Below are positions 1-12,156 of a stretch of 64,000 bases of DNA, piece by piece. A program made the position numbers and the translations under genes. The stretch's first letter is position 1. Each line of letters starts with the position of its first letter. The notes below the pieces were generated by a model. The model did not search any database and was not told the origin of the DNA. It worked only from the letters and a program-made list of their open reading frames with translations. Source of the DNA: Scilla litardierei (Eukaryota > Streptophyta > Magnoliopsida > Asparagales > Asparagaceae); NCBI GenBank assembly GCA_030789695.1, contig CM061142.1, positions 276,699,043 through 276,763,042 on the forward strand, written 5' to 3'.

Positions 1-298
1 TGGTGCACGCGTGCACACCCGATAGGTTGGAAATGACCAACCGGTCGGGTGAGGGGCTGAAAGAAGCGATCTTCGTCGTTTGACCCCCTGGATCACGCGT
101 GACTCCCCCCGTTGCTCCGGGGACTCATGATATTGTCGTTTTATGTCCCCTATGCCAGTAAACTCCTGCAAAATGCAAAAAACACGGAAAAGTGAAAGAA
201 AACAAGAAAACACGAGAAAACGAATATAAGACGGCGGTAAATAACGGGAAAACACGGAAGAAAACGTGCGCAAATATATGAAATATAAACGCACGTCA
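1..298 (-). repeat. Family D LTR, 5' portion (U3 edge)
   Basis: This stretch aligns with 28105-28402. Shared landmarks are the 'ggggactcatgatatt' block, the run of A-rich 'aaaac' words, and a terminus reading TGACGTGCG on the minus strand. Family motifs (CCGATAGGTTGG, ACCGGTCGGGTGAG) lie at 20-55. Read on the minus strand the LTR starts at 298 and runs out of the window. No purine tract abuts position 299, so this is more likely a 5' LTR or solo LTR than a 3' LTR. No coding capacity is seen. Confidence 0.7.
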
Positions 299-599
299 GA
301 TGCTGGTGCGGTACATCTTGCCCGCCCCAGGGTTGAGATTCCGGGTATGTTCTCTAAGTAATTTTTAGTGTAATTTAATTTCGTCGCAGTAGCATAGATC
401 TCTCTTGGGGTGGTCAGATCCACTCCAAGTTGGCATAGATCGGGCTAGGTTCTGGCTCTCTCAGGGCCTAGCTAAATTTTTTAGCTACCTAGCTTATTTT
501 TCCACTGTGATTTATGCCTCTGTGGTCCGTCCGACTTAGGATGTGAACAGATCTGAGCTCTGAGGGTCCGCCAAAACCCTTTAATTATTTGTTGGCATC
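299..599. other. Unassigned spacer
   Basis: There is no ORF, no repeat shared within the window and no recognisable motif here. It lies between the family D terminus and the truncated copia 3' end, so it is probably the insertion target of one of them. Confidence 0.4.
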
Positions 600-1407
600 A
601 CATTTTATATACATCATACCTTTAGACTCTCATTATTGTTTTAGTACATATTTAGCACCATTGTTGTTGTTCTACTCCCACTTTTGGATAATGCCATAGG
701 GGAAGAGAAATAAACATATCATAATTATGTGCTAAGTAAATCCTAATTCTACACTTGAATCTAAGATTGAAGTTGTCTTAGATTCAGGGGGAGTAAGATA
801 TAATGAAGTTGGATTATAAAATCCTAGATTTTAAGATTTCAAGAATATCATTTCATTCATTTATATCTTACATTCTTGCTTCAATTGATCTATAGATGCC
901 CTTATATTCATTGATAACTTAATTGGAATCTATGTAAGGGGAGTAAGTTTTCTTTAAGCACAATTATTTATCTTTTTGTTTATATTTGTTTGTCATTATC
1001 AAAATGGAGGAGAATGTTGAGTATTGGACTTCTCTCTACTTGATGTTAATGATGAGCAAACATAAATACTTGTGACTAATCCCCTATTTGCAGTTAATGC
1101 ATTGCCTAAGCATATCATAAAGATCAATTAGCAATGGATGTCACTCAATGATCAATGAAAGCCTGAAAAGTGGATTAGATGATCAAAGATGGTGATTGAA
1201 GCTCCTAGAAGACTTCAAGCTCATACTTTGTATAGAAAGAAACTTCTACATAATGTAATCTTTTTATTCTCTTCTTGTATGTAGCTTAGAAGTAGAACTA
1301 TGTTGGAGCGCACACACATCTTCATTTATGTCCTAGGAAATCATTAGATCATTTTTCCTTAGACTCCAATTCAGTTTTACCAAGCATGTGCATGTTGTGA
1401 TTTCAAT

Positions 1408-2170
1408 AGGCGACTGCTGAACGATTTACAGTCGCCTGTCTCAAAACAGTCAACTGTGATTTGTTCTACAGTTGCATGTAATGCACATACTTAATCAATT
1501 GATTTTTGGGCTTTTTAAACTTTAACTCCTTCAGGTGACTGCGGTACATTTTACAGGTGCCTGTCCAAGCTACAGTCGCCTTTGATTTGTTAATCAGTCG
1601 CCTGTCTATCTTCAGCCCAAAGATCACTTTCATCTTCATTTGGCCAGTCGACTTATGTTGTATTGACAGTCGCCTATCCAAGGCACAGTCGACTATCAAT
1701 GCTTCAACAGTCGCACGTCCATGATTCTTCTATAGAATCTGTTCACTGGATTATTTCTAGTTTTAGTGCCAGACGACTGATGTTGTATTTACAGTCGCAT
1801 GTCCATGGCACAGTCGACTGTCTATGCTTCAACAATCGTCTGTCTTAAACTTCTCTACAGACTCTGCTCTCTGGAAAGTTTCAGGTTTTTGTGACAGTTG
1901 ACTGATATTGGTTTCACAGTCGCCTGCCCATGGCACATGTGCCTGTGTTTTCCACATCAGTCGCTTGTCATGTCTTCCCAAAACTTTCCGAGATTTTCTC
2001 AGCTTACCCATATTGCGGCCAGTCGCCTGTAGAAGGATTTACATTCGCTTGTGTGCTCTTCATTAGTCGACTATTCACGTGGTAAGTTACCATTTGAATT
2101 CTCACCTACCCTCTGACACAGTGCAGCAGTCGAATGTGTTTTGTTCAACAGTCGACTGTCGACTGTGAGA
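1408..2170 (+). promoter_or_regulatory. U3 cluster of CAGTCGACTG / CAGTCGCCTG motifs
   Basis: About twenty degenerate 10-12 bp words of the form CAGTCG(A/C/T)CTGT lie between 1408 and 2170. Several are perfect palindromes (ACAGTCGACTGT), spaced irregularly at about 15-60 bp. The cluster ends about 75 bp upstream of the TATA box at 2245. The same cluster sits at the same place in the other LTR copies. Spacing is irregular and the sequence between motifs is unique, so it is not a satellite. A binding-site role is inferred. Confidence 0.6.
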
Positions 2171-2244
2171 ATTCTATCAGTTGGCTTTTTCTCCATAGAT
2201 TTCAAACGGGTTTTTGGGCATTCTGTTTGAGGGTTTTGGGGAAC

Positions 2245-2253
2245 CTATAAAGA
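2245..2253 (+). promoter_or_regulatory. TATA box of the copia LTR
   Basis: CTATAAAGA follows the motif cluster and precedes a pyrimidine-rich leader. The copia-2 LTR has CTATTTAAAG at the equivalent place (near 50936). Confidence 0.5.
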
Positions 2254-2926
2254 GGGCTTCACTGTTCCATTGAGAGGTTACTCATCTACAATTGAAAACC
2301 CTAAGCTTTCATCTTCAAGCTTCGCAAGCTCTCAAATCCAAAAGCCCTAGAATTCCAATCTTTTCCTCTCTTGCTCTCCAACCTAGAATCAAAGTGATAT
2401 ATTCTAGGCAATTGGTGGTGATAAAAGAAAGGGCTTTTCTCTGTTCTAAGAGAAACCTCAACACACAACACACTTGCTCCTTCAAGTTCTACTTCAAAGC
2501 ATAGGTGATTGTAAGTGTTGTTATTTCAATATTTCATATCTTTCGTAATTAGATTAACTCTCGGTTTGTGAGAGTGGTTTGCTTGCTCCCAAGTTGTGGG
2601 AGTCAAGGATATTGAGTGTATTTCGATTTCACTTATAGGGTTGCTACAAATGGGTTTAAAAGAAACCTCAAGTTAGGGTTCTAACTTGAGTATCCGGTGG
2701 TAACCGGGTGGAAGGGACGTAGGATGACAGGGAACAAGTCGGGAGTTGACTTGGGTAATCCGAACCCTTGAAACATCCTTGTATTTGCATTGTTTCAATT
2801 TAGGGTTTATTTATGTTCCACATTAATTGTTGGTTAGGAATTTAATTTGGTATAACTATCGTTTTAAATTGCATAAACATTATTCAACGCCCCTTCTATT
2901 GTTTTTCTCATAGCCAGGTCCTTACA

Positions 2927-3699
2927 AAGATGAGCCACGGTCCTTCTTCCAAAGCGTAGGTAACTTCACCATAACGAAACCCTCCCCCAATTCAATGCAC
3001 TCCATTTCCCCTTTTGGTTTACAGATGGTCGACAATCTTACTTCAAGCACCAGCAATGAAATGTTTCGTACGCATCAGAGATTTTGATTTTAAAAAAAAT
3101 GGGAAATAGGATGCTAGGGAGAACATCATCTCCTATAGCCGTCCAAAATTTCATTTTTTTTGCATATTTTTTAGACAATCAATAAGTTGATCATCATATT
3201 TTAAAACCCCAAAACATTAAAAATCTAGTGAACCCTAGGATTTTTGATATTTTATTTAGAACATTAATTATTTTATATTATTGCAAAACTGGTAAACTTT
3301 CAACAAACATTTAAGAATAATAAGATTTTTAATCTATCTATATTTTAGACCAGGTAAATCCAGTTGAATGGTGTTAATCGTTTAAAAATGAAAAGAATAG
3401 AAACACGAGAGTATCTTCTCATATATACCAATTTTCCTGTTTTCACTTTTAAAAATATGTAATTTAATTTTGTGACTCCATGTTTGTTATAGATTAGTTT
3501 GAATGGTTATTATGTGCTTTAGTTTAAGAAATAGAATTAAAGAAGGGGTTACAAATTAGGTAACAAAGATTGAAAGAAGAAATGGGCTAAATAAAAAGGT
3601 TTAAGGTAAAAAATTAAGGGCACCGTTTGCGAGAAAATTTTTTATAGAGAAAAATGAAGAAGAAACAATGGCTCAAATTAAATAAGAAAAATTCGAGGG
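2927..3699. other. AT-rich region without recognisable genes
   Basis: This AT-rich sequence lies between the copia 3' LTR and the next LTR-like segment. The only ORF (minus, around 3614-3898) is short and matches no retrotransposon domain. It is probably old degraded repeat or target DNA. Confidence 0.4.
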
Positions 3700-4595
3700 A
3701 TTTGTGTTGGTAGTGATTGGGATCATCTCTCTTAGGCCCATATTCCCTCTTAATAGACTTATTAAGAAGACAATCGCCCCGTTGAATTTCAAGATCGTTG
3801 AACCAATGAACAAAGCTAATGTCTTTCTGAACAAAACTCACAACACAACAATATATATGACAATAACGCAAACCAAAAGATAAATACACCCCTGACACAA
3901 AGATTTATACTGGTTCCACCCAATACTTGGTGTATGTCCCATTGGAGAGCTCATTAATATTTAAATAATCTTAGATTACAAGTTATGTTGTTTGATTCAT
4001 GGGAATAACCAAACCCGCTAAGAATGGAAGAAGAAAATAATGGAGAAATCTCACTTTTGGTTCTTAAACAACCCTTCTTTGGCACATCAATTTGCTCTCT
4101 GTATTTCTACATGTAGCCGCAAACTTGAACAGAAAATTCGCATGAAATTCACTTAAAAATTTAGCCGAAACAAGGGTTTAAACACCATTTAGAATCCTTA
4201 ACAGGTTTGAAAACATATTCTGGATCCGAGTCTTATTCAAGTCTACACCTGTTACTGTTGCACGCACACATGTGTGCATGCCCACTGTTATCTAATCGAA
4301 AATTCAACAGTACAGACTCCATCACGTGACCGAATTCCAGCAAACGTGCTGCTATGTGTGATCACATGATCGCACGTCACGTGTCCCGCACAGCATGCAT
4401 GCCACACAATGTGCATGTGCGTACGAGTGCCTATGTGCCACTGCATTGGCCATACAGTAACGTGCCAATGTTTATAGAAAATCCTGAAAATTAAACTGGG
4501 TTGGGCTTCAGAAAATCAGGGCTTCTGGCTCAATCCTCATAAATTTTAGATTAATATTGAGATATTTTTGGTATTTTGTATCATATTTTTCAACA
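3700..4595 (-). repeat. Degenerate copia LTR, minus orientation
   Basis: On the minus strand it starts TGTTGAAAAATATG at 4595, immediately downstream of the decayed pol fragment at 4870-5580. Near 3903-3935 it contains a segment resembling the 'GGTTCCACCCAATACT' block often found in copia LTRs. A patch of palindromic words (ACACATGTGT, GATCACATGATC, CACGTG, GCATGC) lies at 4260-4440. The downstream end is not clear and the 3700 boundary is approximate. Confidence 0.45.
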
Positions 4596-4869
4596 CTCTA
4601 CATTGATACAAACACACCACAAAGCCCAAACTGAACCATAACTCCTTATCCTCCACCTTTAAAAATAAACAACCTAATCCTGAGACGATGACACTTGGCT
4701 AGTGAGCTTCGGACTAAGTATATATCACCAATTAACCGAGTGTCCAAAAAACCCCTTTGTGACGGTGAATCTCTAAATTCACCGTATCTCCTGAATCCAT
4801 ACCTAAAGCAAAACCTGTAGTGTCTCCATATGCCACCTTGTTGCACCCTAGCACATCTTCAAGGAAAAT

Positions 4870-5580
4870 AAATGTGAGCCCCACTCAAATTCACCATCGA
4901 CCTGTCCATTATTTGATTCTCCTTCTCGTGAATTTTCTTGGGATGTGCCATTATGTCGATATCTTTACTAGTACACCTCCATCCTGAGTTTGCATACAAA
5001 CTCTGTGCATCTAGCGCAAACCTATCTACCGTGGAATCTCTATGTGCATGCAATGCATAAGCCAAATTCACGTAGCAGTGATCATAGTGAGATGTGGCTT
5101 TCATGGTGTGCTGCCCCACTCTATAACAATTGAGTCATCCATAGTAGCTCTAAGATCTCCACCTTGAATTGAAATCTCACTATCATTATTGCATGTAGTA
5201 GTAACCTCATGCAAACTCTTCCCATCAACCGTCACTTCTTTACCAACATCTCTATCGATCCTTTGATTTGAAACGAATATCTTTACCTCGTTTGACACTT
5301 CCTTGCCTCTACCTATTTCAGTTCTTCCTGAAGCATTTCATTACATCACCTTCGACTTATCAACTGTCACATGTCAGCCAACCAAAATCTTCTTTACATC
5401 TGGACTCTAAAATCTATAACTCTTAATACCATTCATGTATGCTAACATGACACACTTTGTTCCCTTAGCACCGAACTTGACACCTTCTTTATGAAAATAA
5501 ATTGGACATCTAAATACTTAAAGATAATCTATATCCACTTTCTTTCCCATCTAAATCTCCTCTGGAATTTTCCTACCGAC
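4870..5580 (-). pseudogene. pol: Copia pol fragment (integrase C-terminus and linker), decayed
   Basis: Read from 5580 downward on the minus strand, the translation resembles the stretch after the copia integrase core: IYFHKEGVKFGAKGTKCVML, then YMNGIKSYRF, then a PDVKKILV...HVTVDKSKVM segment in the place of the usual 'SRDVxFDE' box. An acidic hydrophilic linker follows (MSNEVKIFVSNQRIDRDVG, around 5298). At least four in-frame stops and a frame change occur. The catalytic DDE core and the reverse transcriptase are absent. With the LTR at 4595 this is the remnant of one minus-strand copia element. Confidence 0.6.
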
Positions 5581-5585
5581 AGTTA

Positions 5586-6928
5586 TATTGAATATTAAGT
5601 CACCCCATGTTAGTTTTGATGATGAGCAAACATATTGTTACTGATGTTCTCATAAGTATACGTACGTATATGCAAATGTATTAAGAAGATGAGCAAACAT
5701 GAATATCAAGTATGTGTGCAATCAACAAAGATAATGGAATCCAAAGAACCAAGACAAGAAGATGAGCTTCATGCCTACATCAAAAGATCTTCAAGTTAAT
5801 GTATTTGTGATGTAGTTTTATTTTTGTCTTGGTAGATTGTTAAAGTTTTTGTTGAAGCTTATATACACTTAGGAACACTTTATAAATGTTTTAAAATTCT
5901 TTTGAAAATTATTTTCTAAGTTTTAGAGCCCAATTTATCTGTATTATAAGTCAACTAGTTATTTAGGACATGTTCTAGTCGACTGTTTGAACTGGAAAAC
6001 TGTTGTGTCAGAATATTAGAAAACTAGTTGATCATAGTTAATGGATAGTCGACTAGAAGATATACCCTGGTCAACTAGCCACTGAACTGTGGTCGACTGG
6101 AAATAACAGAGAGCAAACTATTCCTGAATCTGACTAGCACTAGTCGACCACTTTTGATGAATTCGTCGACTAGTACATAAATTATAATCAACTAGTGGTA
6201 GTTGTTGGGCACAAATAATAACTTTTTTACTTGACATTTTGACTGTTTTAGGATTTTTTGGTAATTTGTTTTGACTTAAATTTAGCCATATATATTGAGG
6301 GCTATTCATATATTTACTTTAAGCTTTAATAATCAATTTTCTTGCGTAAAAATTATTTTCAAGTGAAAATTTTTTAAGCAAAGATCCTCTCCTTTGGCCA
6401 TTGATTTAAAATGTTTTCTATATCTTTTTTGGCCATGTTTGGAGCTCAAAGAGTTTTCATTTTCAACATCACAACACTTCAACACAAGAGCTTCAACTCT
6501 AAGGCTATATGTAAAAAGCTTTGTAAGTATTTCTCACTTTAGTGCAAGGTGATTACTCTCTTGAGGAGATGTGCTTTTGTCCTTCACTGAATTATGGTGT
6601 AAGTGACGTGTTGTAATCTTTGTTCTGTTGGGAGCGTGTTCAGTGCATTTTTGTCCTTGAGAGGACATGTGACTAGATGTAGGATACGAGGTACCTGAAC
6701 TAGAGTAAATATATTGTCTTTACTCTTGTCTCTCTTTGTGGTTGATTGTATAATAGCATTTTCTTCCGCTACTTATTTCTATTGTTGCAACTTACTATTG
6801 TTGATTAAGAATTAATTGGATAACCCTAATTAAGTTCTTAGGTAGAAGTTTCTAGAGGATTATGATTTGAATAAATATTATTCACCCATCTCCTCTAGTG
6901 TATACTTGCCATCTCAAGCGATTCAACA
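5586..6928 (+). repeat. LTR of decayed copia element F
   Basis: It begins TATTGAATATTAAGTC, with a 'gatgagcaaaca' block also found in the copia-2 LTR, and ends TTCAACA. A degraded tRNA-Met primer site and a gag remnant follow. U3 holds its own palindromic cluster (AGTCGACTAG type). The middle of the LTR (about 5815-6060) is repeated at 7700-7950. The opening TG has become TA, as in the copia-2 5' LTR. Confidence 0.6.
5949..6180 (+). promoter_or_regulatory. U3 cluster of AGTCGACTAG motifs (element F)
   Basis: About nine words related to TAGTCGACTAG or GTCAACTAG occur in 230 bp, in both orientations. They share the GTCGAC core of the copia-2 cluster but have a different flank (CTAG instead of CTG). 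The position within the LTR matches the clusters of the other families. Confidence 0.5.
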
Positions 6929-6930
6929 TG

Positions 6931-6942
6931 TGATATTAGAGC
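6931..6942 (+). other. Degraded tRNA-iMet primer binding site
   Basis: TGATATTAGAGC differs from the standard TGGTATCAGAGC by two transitions. It lies three bases after the LTR end, and the gag remnant starts just downstream. Confidence 0.6.
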
Positions 6943-6954
6943 CAGGCTCTAGAA

Positions 6955-7700
6955 GATGGCATCAACAAACTAAGTTCCAGATGGACAATCTATTTTCATG
7001 CCATGTATGCTCACCAACTCCAACTATAGTGCATGGAAGACTACGACGATGCTCTTCCTCCAATCGATCGATATGGATTTATGGAGCGTGGTGGAGACTC
7101 CGTATAAGAAGCCGACAAGTCAATCTCAGAGTAGGATAAAAAGGAGAAAGCTTTATGGACTTTGAATGCCAAATCCATGACTTCACTGTTTTGTGCACTA
7201 GATAGCATGGAGTACAATCACGTATGCACATCAACTACGACACATCAAATTTGGCACTTTCTTGATGTAACACATGAAGGTAATACTCATGTTAAAGAAA
7301 CTAAAATTTCTCATTATTCACAGAAATACGATTCTTCATAATGGATGAATGAGAGACAATTACCAAAATGCACATTTTTTCATCGAGATAATTAACACTC
7401 TTACCGGGTTGGGCAAATTCATCTCTCAAAAGAAGCAAATGAGCAAGATTTTTCGTTCACTCACACCCAAATGAGAAAAGAAGACAATGACAATTGAACA
7501 AACCCATGACCTCTCCAAGCTTACAATGAAGTACCTTCTAAGTAACCTAATGGCCATGCGCTCTAAATCAAGGAGAGAAGGGACAAGGAAATCAAAGTCA
7601 AGTGTTGAAGTTCACCTAAATTTTTATGGTGTACAAGAAGGCAAGACATTGACCAAGCTCAAGTGGACAACATCCAATGATGTATTTGGATTTATATCTT
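6955..7700 (+). pseudogene. gag: Copia gag remnant (element F)
   Basis: The ATG at 6955 follows the primer site. Frame-shifted translation gives features of a Sirevirus-type Gag N-terminus: a TNYSAWKTTTMLFLQSIDMD block (tryptophan-containing matrix-like segment), then DLWSVVETPY, then FCALDSMEYNHV and IWHFLDVTHEG. Near 7490-7590 a DLSKLTMKYLLSNLMAM segment with a basic tail resembles the Gag region before the zinc knuckle. Multiple stops and frameshifts are present, and no zinc knuckle or pol follows. Confidence 0.6.
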
Positions 7701-7950
7701 AGATTCTTTGTACAAATACTTATTGAAGTTTCACACACTTAGAAAAATCTTTTTATTTTTTAAAATATTTCAAAACTATTTTGAAAAGATATCCTTGTGA
7801 TTATAGGCCATGTCTTAAGTTTAACAATTAAACTAGTTGACCAGACTGACACATAATCGACTAGTTGACTGATATATCCAATTTAGAAACATGTCAAAAA
7901 AGTAGTTGACTATAGTTATGCACCTAGTCAGATAGCTATTGAATACTGTG
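7701..7950 (+). repeat. Partial second LTR of element F
   Basis: The sequence aligns with 5815-6060 ('ttgaagtttcacacactta' against 'ttgaagcttatatacactta') and again carries ACTAGTTGAC and CGACTAGTTGAC words. It is adjacent to the gag remnant, so the interior of F was deleted between gag and this LTR fragment. Confidence 0.55.
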
Positions 7951-9671
7951 AAAACAGCTAGAGGAGAGGGGTTAATTGGATTTATGCCAAAAAAAATCAA
8001 ACACAAGCAATCAGAATTACACAAATTACAGATTTTAATGGAGCTGGCTCCCTGCCACTACTCTGACCTCTCATCATGGAATTTAAACATTTTTGAAACC
8101 AAAAATAAGAATCTGATCACACTTTCAGGTAGTATCGAACCGTTACAGTACCTGATCACACTTACATGTTGTGATCGAACCGTTACAATAATCAGTTCAG
8201 AGAATATGAAGACTAAAGATAGCCTCTATAGGAAACTATACAAAAATACATTCTAGCGACAAAATAATAACTAACAGATCTAAAACTGAGGTAATGAATT
8301 AGATAGATCACCCTAGTGTAGGTGGTCAGATTGTGATCGTGTTGGCGAAAATAGTGCGTCAATTGGAGCTCTGTAGCAAAAGATATCACCACTTGAAGTT
8401 TTGGGGTTCAAACTGCAATTTCAAATTTGTTCAAGACTTTGCTACAAAGTTTCAGTTCTTAGCTTCTTCACACAGCATAGCATGGATCTGGGCTTCCTAG
8501 TCAGAACATGAGAAATAAATGGAAGTATGGCTGGGGCTCAAGCTGGCAAAGCTCTGACCTGCTTGCTGGCGTTACTTTCAGCTTTGATTGTTAGCGCCCT
8601 AGGAAAGAAGATCAGTAGGCTGGCTGGGTTGTGGCTCGGCTTTGCTGTACTTTTGCCTAAGGACAAGGAAGGTTGGATAGCTGGGCTGTGCTCTTGCTTC
8701 TTATGCGTTCACCCGAGAGATGCAGAGAAGAAGTGCTGGGTGGCTGCTTCGACTTCCTTGCTTGCTCTTGCAAGTTGTGCCAGAGCGGATGGCAGGACTG
8801 CAGATCTCGATCACTGGCATAGTGTGATGGTGCATCCAAGATGTGATGAATGCAAGGCTAGTCTGTGATGCTTCTTTTGCCCGAGAGATAGGGGTTGCAG
8901 AGCTCGATTCTTCTCCTACTTCGTTGCGCCCATGGACCAAACTTGGCACGGCTTCGTGCTGCCTGTGTGATGTTAAGGAGAAGAAGGCCACTTCTTGATT
9001 GTAGAGAGGGAACCCGAGCTTGGTTCTTTACTTGCTAGAGTGCTGCGGCTAGGAGAGGGAGCCAAACCGAGGCTTTAGGGGGTTGGCACTTTTATTTAAA
9101 AAACTTTTCTGCACGACATGTGAACCCATGAGCCTGCATCCTTATTTATATGGTATACGAAACCCTAACACAGTAGACATATCCTTTTTATGATTACCAT
9201 CTTGCCCCCAAATAATTTCTTCTCCTTACTAAATTTTAATTTGACTTCGTAAAGATACTCTTGCCTTCTAAATGAACTTTGACCATGTCATTACTTTATC
9301 AAAAATGCCCAAAGTGATCTACTGGCTTTTATGCTCATATGCTGAATCTCTAACTTTGGCAAAATGACCATCATGTCCTCAAGTCTTGAACTTTCAGCTT
9401 TGAGCAACCTAGGGCATGCCATGATCCCAGATATTACCAAAATGCCCCTGGTCAGAGTTAACTCTTTAGAGAAATTATGTTGATATCCTTTAGCTATGGA
9501 ATTTTATCTTGAGCATCTCTACGACAAGTTGAACGCGCTGAAATTATGAAATTACCCTTTGGTCACGTTAGCCCTGAAAATCACTTAACGAACACTTTAG
9601 TAGCAATGGGACTTGTTTATCAATCAAAATTAAAGTGTGACCTAGTTAGTTGGCTAACTAGGCCAACAATC
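7951..9671 (-). repeat. LTR of copia element G (minus)
   Basis: On the minus strand it starts TGTTGGCCTAGTTAGCC at 9671, directly after a purine tract (AAAAGGGAGAGAT, plus coordinates 9672-9684). The lower boundary is inferred from the junction with the element F fragment. ORFs inside, including the one at 8527-8868, have no recognisable homology and lie antisense to the LTR. A short direct repeat built on 'tgatcacactt' and 'tcgaaccgttaca' is at 8115-8190. Confidence 0.55.
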
Positions 9672-11129
9672 TCTCCCTTTTAATGATGGCAAACAAATAT
9701 TAACAATTGAGACAAAAACATAAATATATGCTCAAAATATACAAATGATCATAACATAATACAATGCTCGCACTATCTATGTGCTCTCATGAATTTTGTG
9801 ACAAGCTCCTCCTAAGTTCATGCCTCTCTCTCTCTCTCTCTCCCTCCCTCCCTCCCTCCCTCCCTCCCTCCCCCCCTCCATGCAATAGCTCAATGATCCC
9901 CCAAGTCCATGCAACACTCAACTTTTCTATCTCTCAAATTTTTTATCTCTTTTCCCCTTTTGACATCATGCAAAAAGGATATGTATGAATAAGAAAATAT
10001 CATCAGATCTATTGAAATTGTTAAGCACAAAAACATGAAATAAGATTAGCATACAAAAGAAACAAGAAATGGGGAATGACATCTATACTGATGTATACTC
10101 CCCACAAACTCAAAATATACACAATTTCATGAACATTAAAAGCATGCCATCATTGCTCAAAAGTAAAAAAAATACATCATCAAATAACTTACTTGAATAA
10201 TTGGTACATGCTTAGATGACAAAAAATTCAAACTGTTTGATTGTCTCAAAAAACTTTTATATTCATTTACTTCGAATAAACTATCACGCATAATATAGGA
10301 AGACATCAGACATATGATACCTAGGTGTTAAATTTCATATCCTTTGGAGTCGAGGTACGCTAAATGGTTATTTTATCTACCATAATCATGCACATTGCTT
10401 AATAAACCCCTGAAATCATGTTATTAGCTGATAGTATCAAAAAAATCTCATCTTTTCTTTTTTCACTTTCTTTTTTGCCATATTTTTCTTTGCTTTGCCT
10501 TTTCTTTTACTATGTTGTTCTCTCAGAATAGTGACACATGAAGGCATCAACGTATTCGCTTCCTACAACTTAATTTTCCAAAGAAAATTATATATATATG
10601 TATAAAGATCAATCTTTTAGAACCTAAACATCATTCAACAATTTTACATAAATTATATGGCTTTATCAACTCTTTAAATTCAAACAATTTATCATACTAA
10701 CAATAAAGAATCAATCGTGCATAAGTTGAGTATGAGGATTCTTCATCAACATAAAAGTTTATCATCAAAATCATATTTACTGTTTCTAGAGTTTACAAAT
10801 TTCATATCAAATTGGTCATCAAATATCATTGATATCAATGATATACATGTATGAACATACAAAATATGTGTGGCATATGATTCCGGATGATACAATGTGA
10901 TACAGAATATGCCATAAATGTCATGAAAGATAATGAAAGTATATTAATCGATAGAATATACCTTGCAACATGTGTTTGTAAACCCCCTTACCTACATTCG
11001 TTCAGATTAACACCGATTTTTGTTATCACGAAATCTGCTATTACTAGAATCCTATTGGTGCATCTGCAAGAGAAGATGCACCTTTTGGTATCCATGTTTT
11101 TGGATCTAAAAGTGTTAGTGGATGATGTA
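9672..11129 (-). other. 3' internal region of element G; no pol
   Basis: This AT-rich sequence separates the 3' LTR from the gag fragment. A full copia element would carry about 4 kb of pol here, but only 1.46 kb is present and none translates to integrase, RT or RNase H. It contains a (CT)n/(CCCT)n microsatellite. The element is either internally deleted or non-autonomous. Confidence 0.45.
9821..9880 (+). repeat. (CT)n(CCCT)n microsatellite
   Basis: A CT dinucleotide run passes into CCCT tetranucleotides and a C run. It is low-complexity sequence within the element G interior. Confidence 0.9.
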
Positions 11130-11656
11130 CTTTACTTTGTTTGACATTTAGGAATCCACATGGAATTTTCAAGATACGTACAAGAAAAGCAATCATGCAA
11201 AATATGTTCCTTCTTATTACAATAGAAACACGTAACATTGGAGTGGCTATAATTACGAGACATGTTATCATCATCCATTCTAAATTGAGAGCTTATGTGT
11301 TTAGCAAATCTAATTTCCATGTTTTTCTTAGGCTTCTTCGGCGATTGTCTATTTTTAAAGCATAAGTCATGTTTGCTAGAATGATTATTTAGCACATCTA
11401 AAATGTTATCAAAACTCTTTTAACTACTAGTAAATTTCTTGATTATATTGTTAAGATTTTGGTTTTATTTCTCTAATTCTTTAATCCTAATCTCACAATT
11501 CTTTTCTTTTTCGCTCTTTTTAATTTCACTATCAATGTCCCTTCCTTCTATTAAATTGGATTTATCTTTTTCAAGTTTTTCAAGTTTTTCTTCATAAATC
11601 GAGACTTTGTGATTTAGAATTTTAAGCGTAGAATCTTTAGAATCTAAAGTGCTAAC
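11130..11656 (-). pseudogene. gag: Copia gag C-terminal fragment with zinc knuckle (element G)
   Basis: Translation on the minus strand from the gap edge gives a charged coiled-coil segment rich in K, E and L (IYEEKLEKLEKDKSNL, then KKSEKEKNCEIRIKELEK). A basic stretch and one CCHC zinc knuckle follow (CFYCNKKEHILHDC, near 11225). This order of coiled coil then zinc knuckle is typical of Sirevirus-like Gag, which packages element RNA. Stops interrupt the frame between 11460 and 11365. The N-terminus is lost in the assembly gap. Confidence 0.65.
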
Positions 11657-12156
11657 NNNNNNNNNNNNNNNNNNNNNNNNNNNNNNNNNNNNNNNNNNNN
11701 NNNNNNNNNNNNNNNNNNNNNNNNNNNNNNNNNNNNNNNNNNNNNNNNNNNNNNNNNNNNNNNNNNNNNNNNNNNNNNNNNNNNNNNNNNNNNNNNNNNN
11801 NNNNNNNNNNNNNNNNNNNNNNNNNNNNNNNNNNNNNNNNNNNNNNNNNNNNNNNNNNNNNNNNNNNNNNNNNNNNNNNNNNNNNNNNNNNNNNNNNNNN
11901 NNNNNNNNNNNNNNNNNNNNNNNNNNNNNNNNNNNNNNNNNNNNNNNNNNNNNNNNNNNNNNNNNNNNNNNNNNNNNNNNNNNNNNNNNNNNNNNNNNNN
12001 NNNNNNNNNNNNNNNNNNNNNNNNNNNNNNNNNNNNNNNNNNNNNNNNNNNNNNNNNNNNNNNNNNNNNNNNNNNNNNNNNNNNNNNNNNNNNNNNNNNN
12101 NNNNNNNNNNNNNNNNNNNNNNNNNNNNNNNNNNNNNNNNNNNNNNNNNNNNNNNN
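11657..12156. other. Assembly gap, exactly 500 N
   Basis: Five hundred consecutive N bases. The left edge is element G gag and the right edge lies 119 bases inside the 3' LTR of B', so the join is within repetitive DNA and the true distance is unknown. Apparent ORFs across it are artefacts. Confidence 0.98.

Larger units (their letters stand above)
600..2926 (+). mobile_element. 5'-truncated Sirevirus-like copia: 3' internal region plus 3' LTR
   Basis: Homology to the 3' part of copia-2 (59570-61816) begins at about 600 and continues to 2926. 600-1014 is the post-pol internal region, with Sirevirus-style repeated purine tracts: 'aggggaagag' near 698, 'cagggggag' near 786 and 'atggaggagaa' directly before the LTR. 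1015-2926 is the 3' LTR. Gag, pol and the 5' LTR are absent. The break near 600 is therefore a truncation or another insertion edge. Confidence 0.85.
1015..2926 (+). repeat. 3' LTR of truncated Sirevirus-like copia (TG...CA)
   Basis: It begins TGTTGAGTATTGGACTTC and ends CCTTACA, matching the copia-2 LTRs at 49808-51643 and 59982-61816. Length is 1912 bp against about 1835 bp for those. It keeps the canonical TG start that both copia-2 LTRs have lost. U3 holds the CAGTCGACTG motif cluster, and a TATA box (CTATAAAG) lies near 2245. The 3' flank begins AAGAT, but no 5' partner is available to confirm a target duplication. Confidence 0.85.

Noticed and set aside
8527..8868. 113-codon ORF with a hydrophobic N-terminus (signal-peptide-like)
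   Set aside because: It lies antisense within the element G LTR, overlaps ORFs on the other strand, and shows no homology I recognise.
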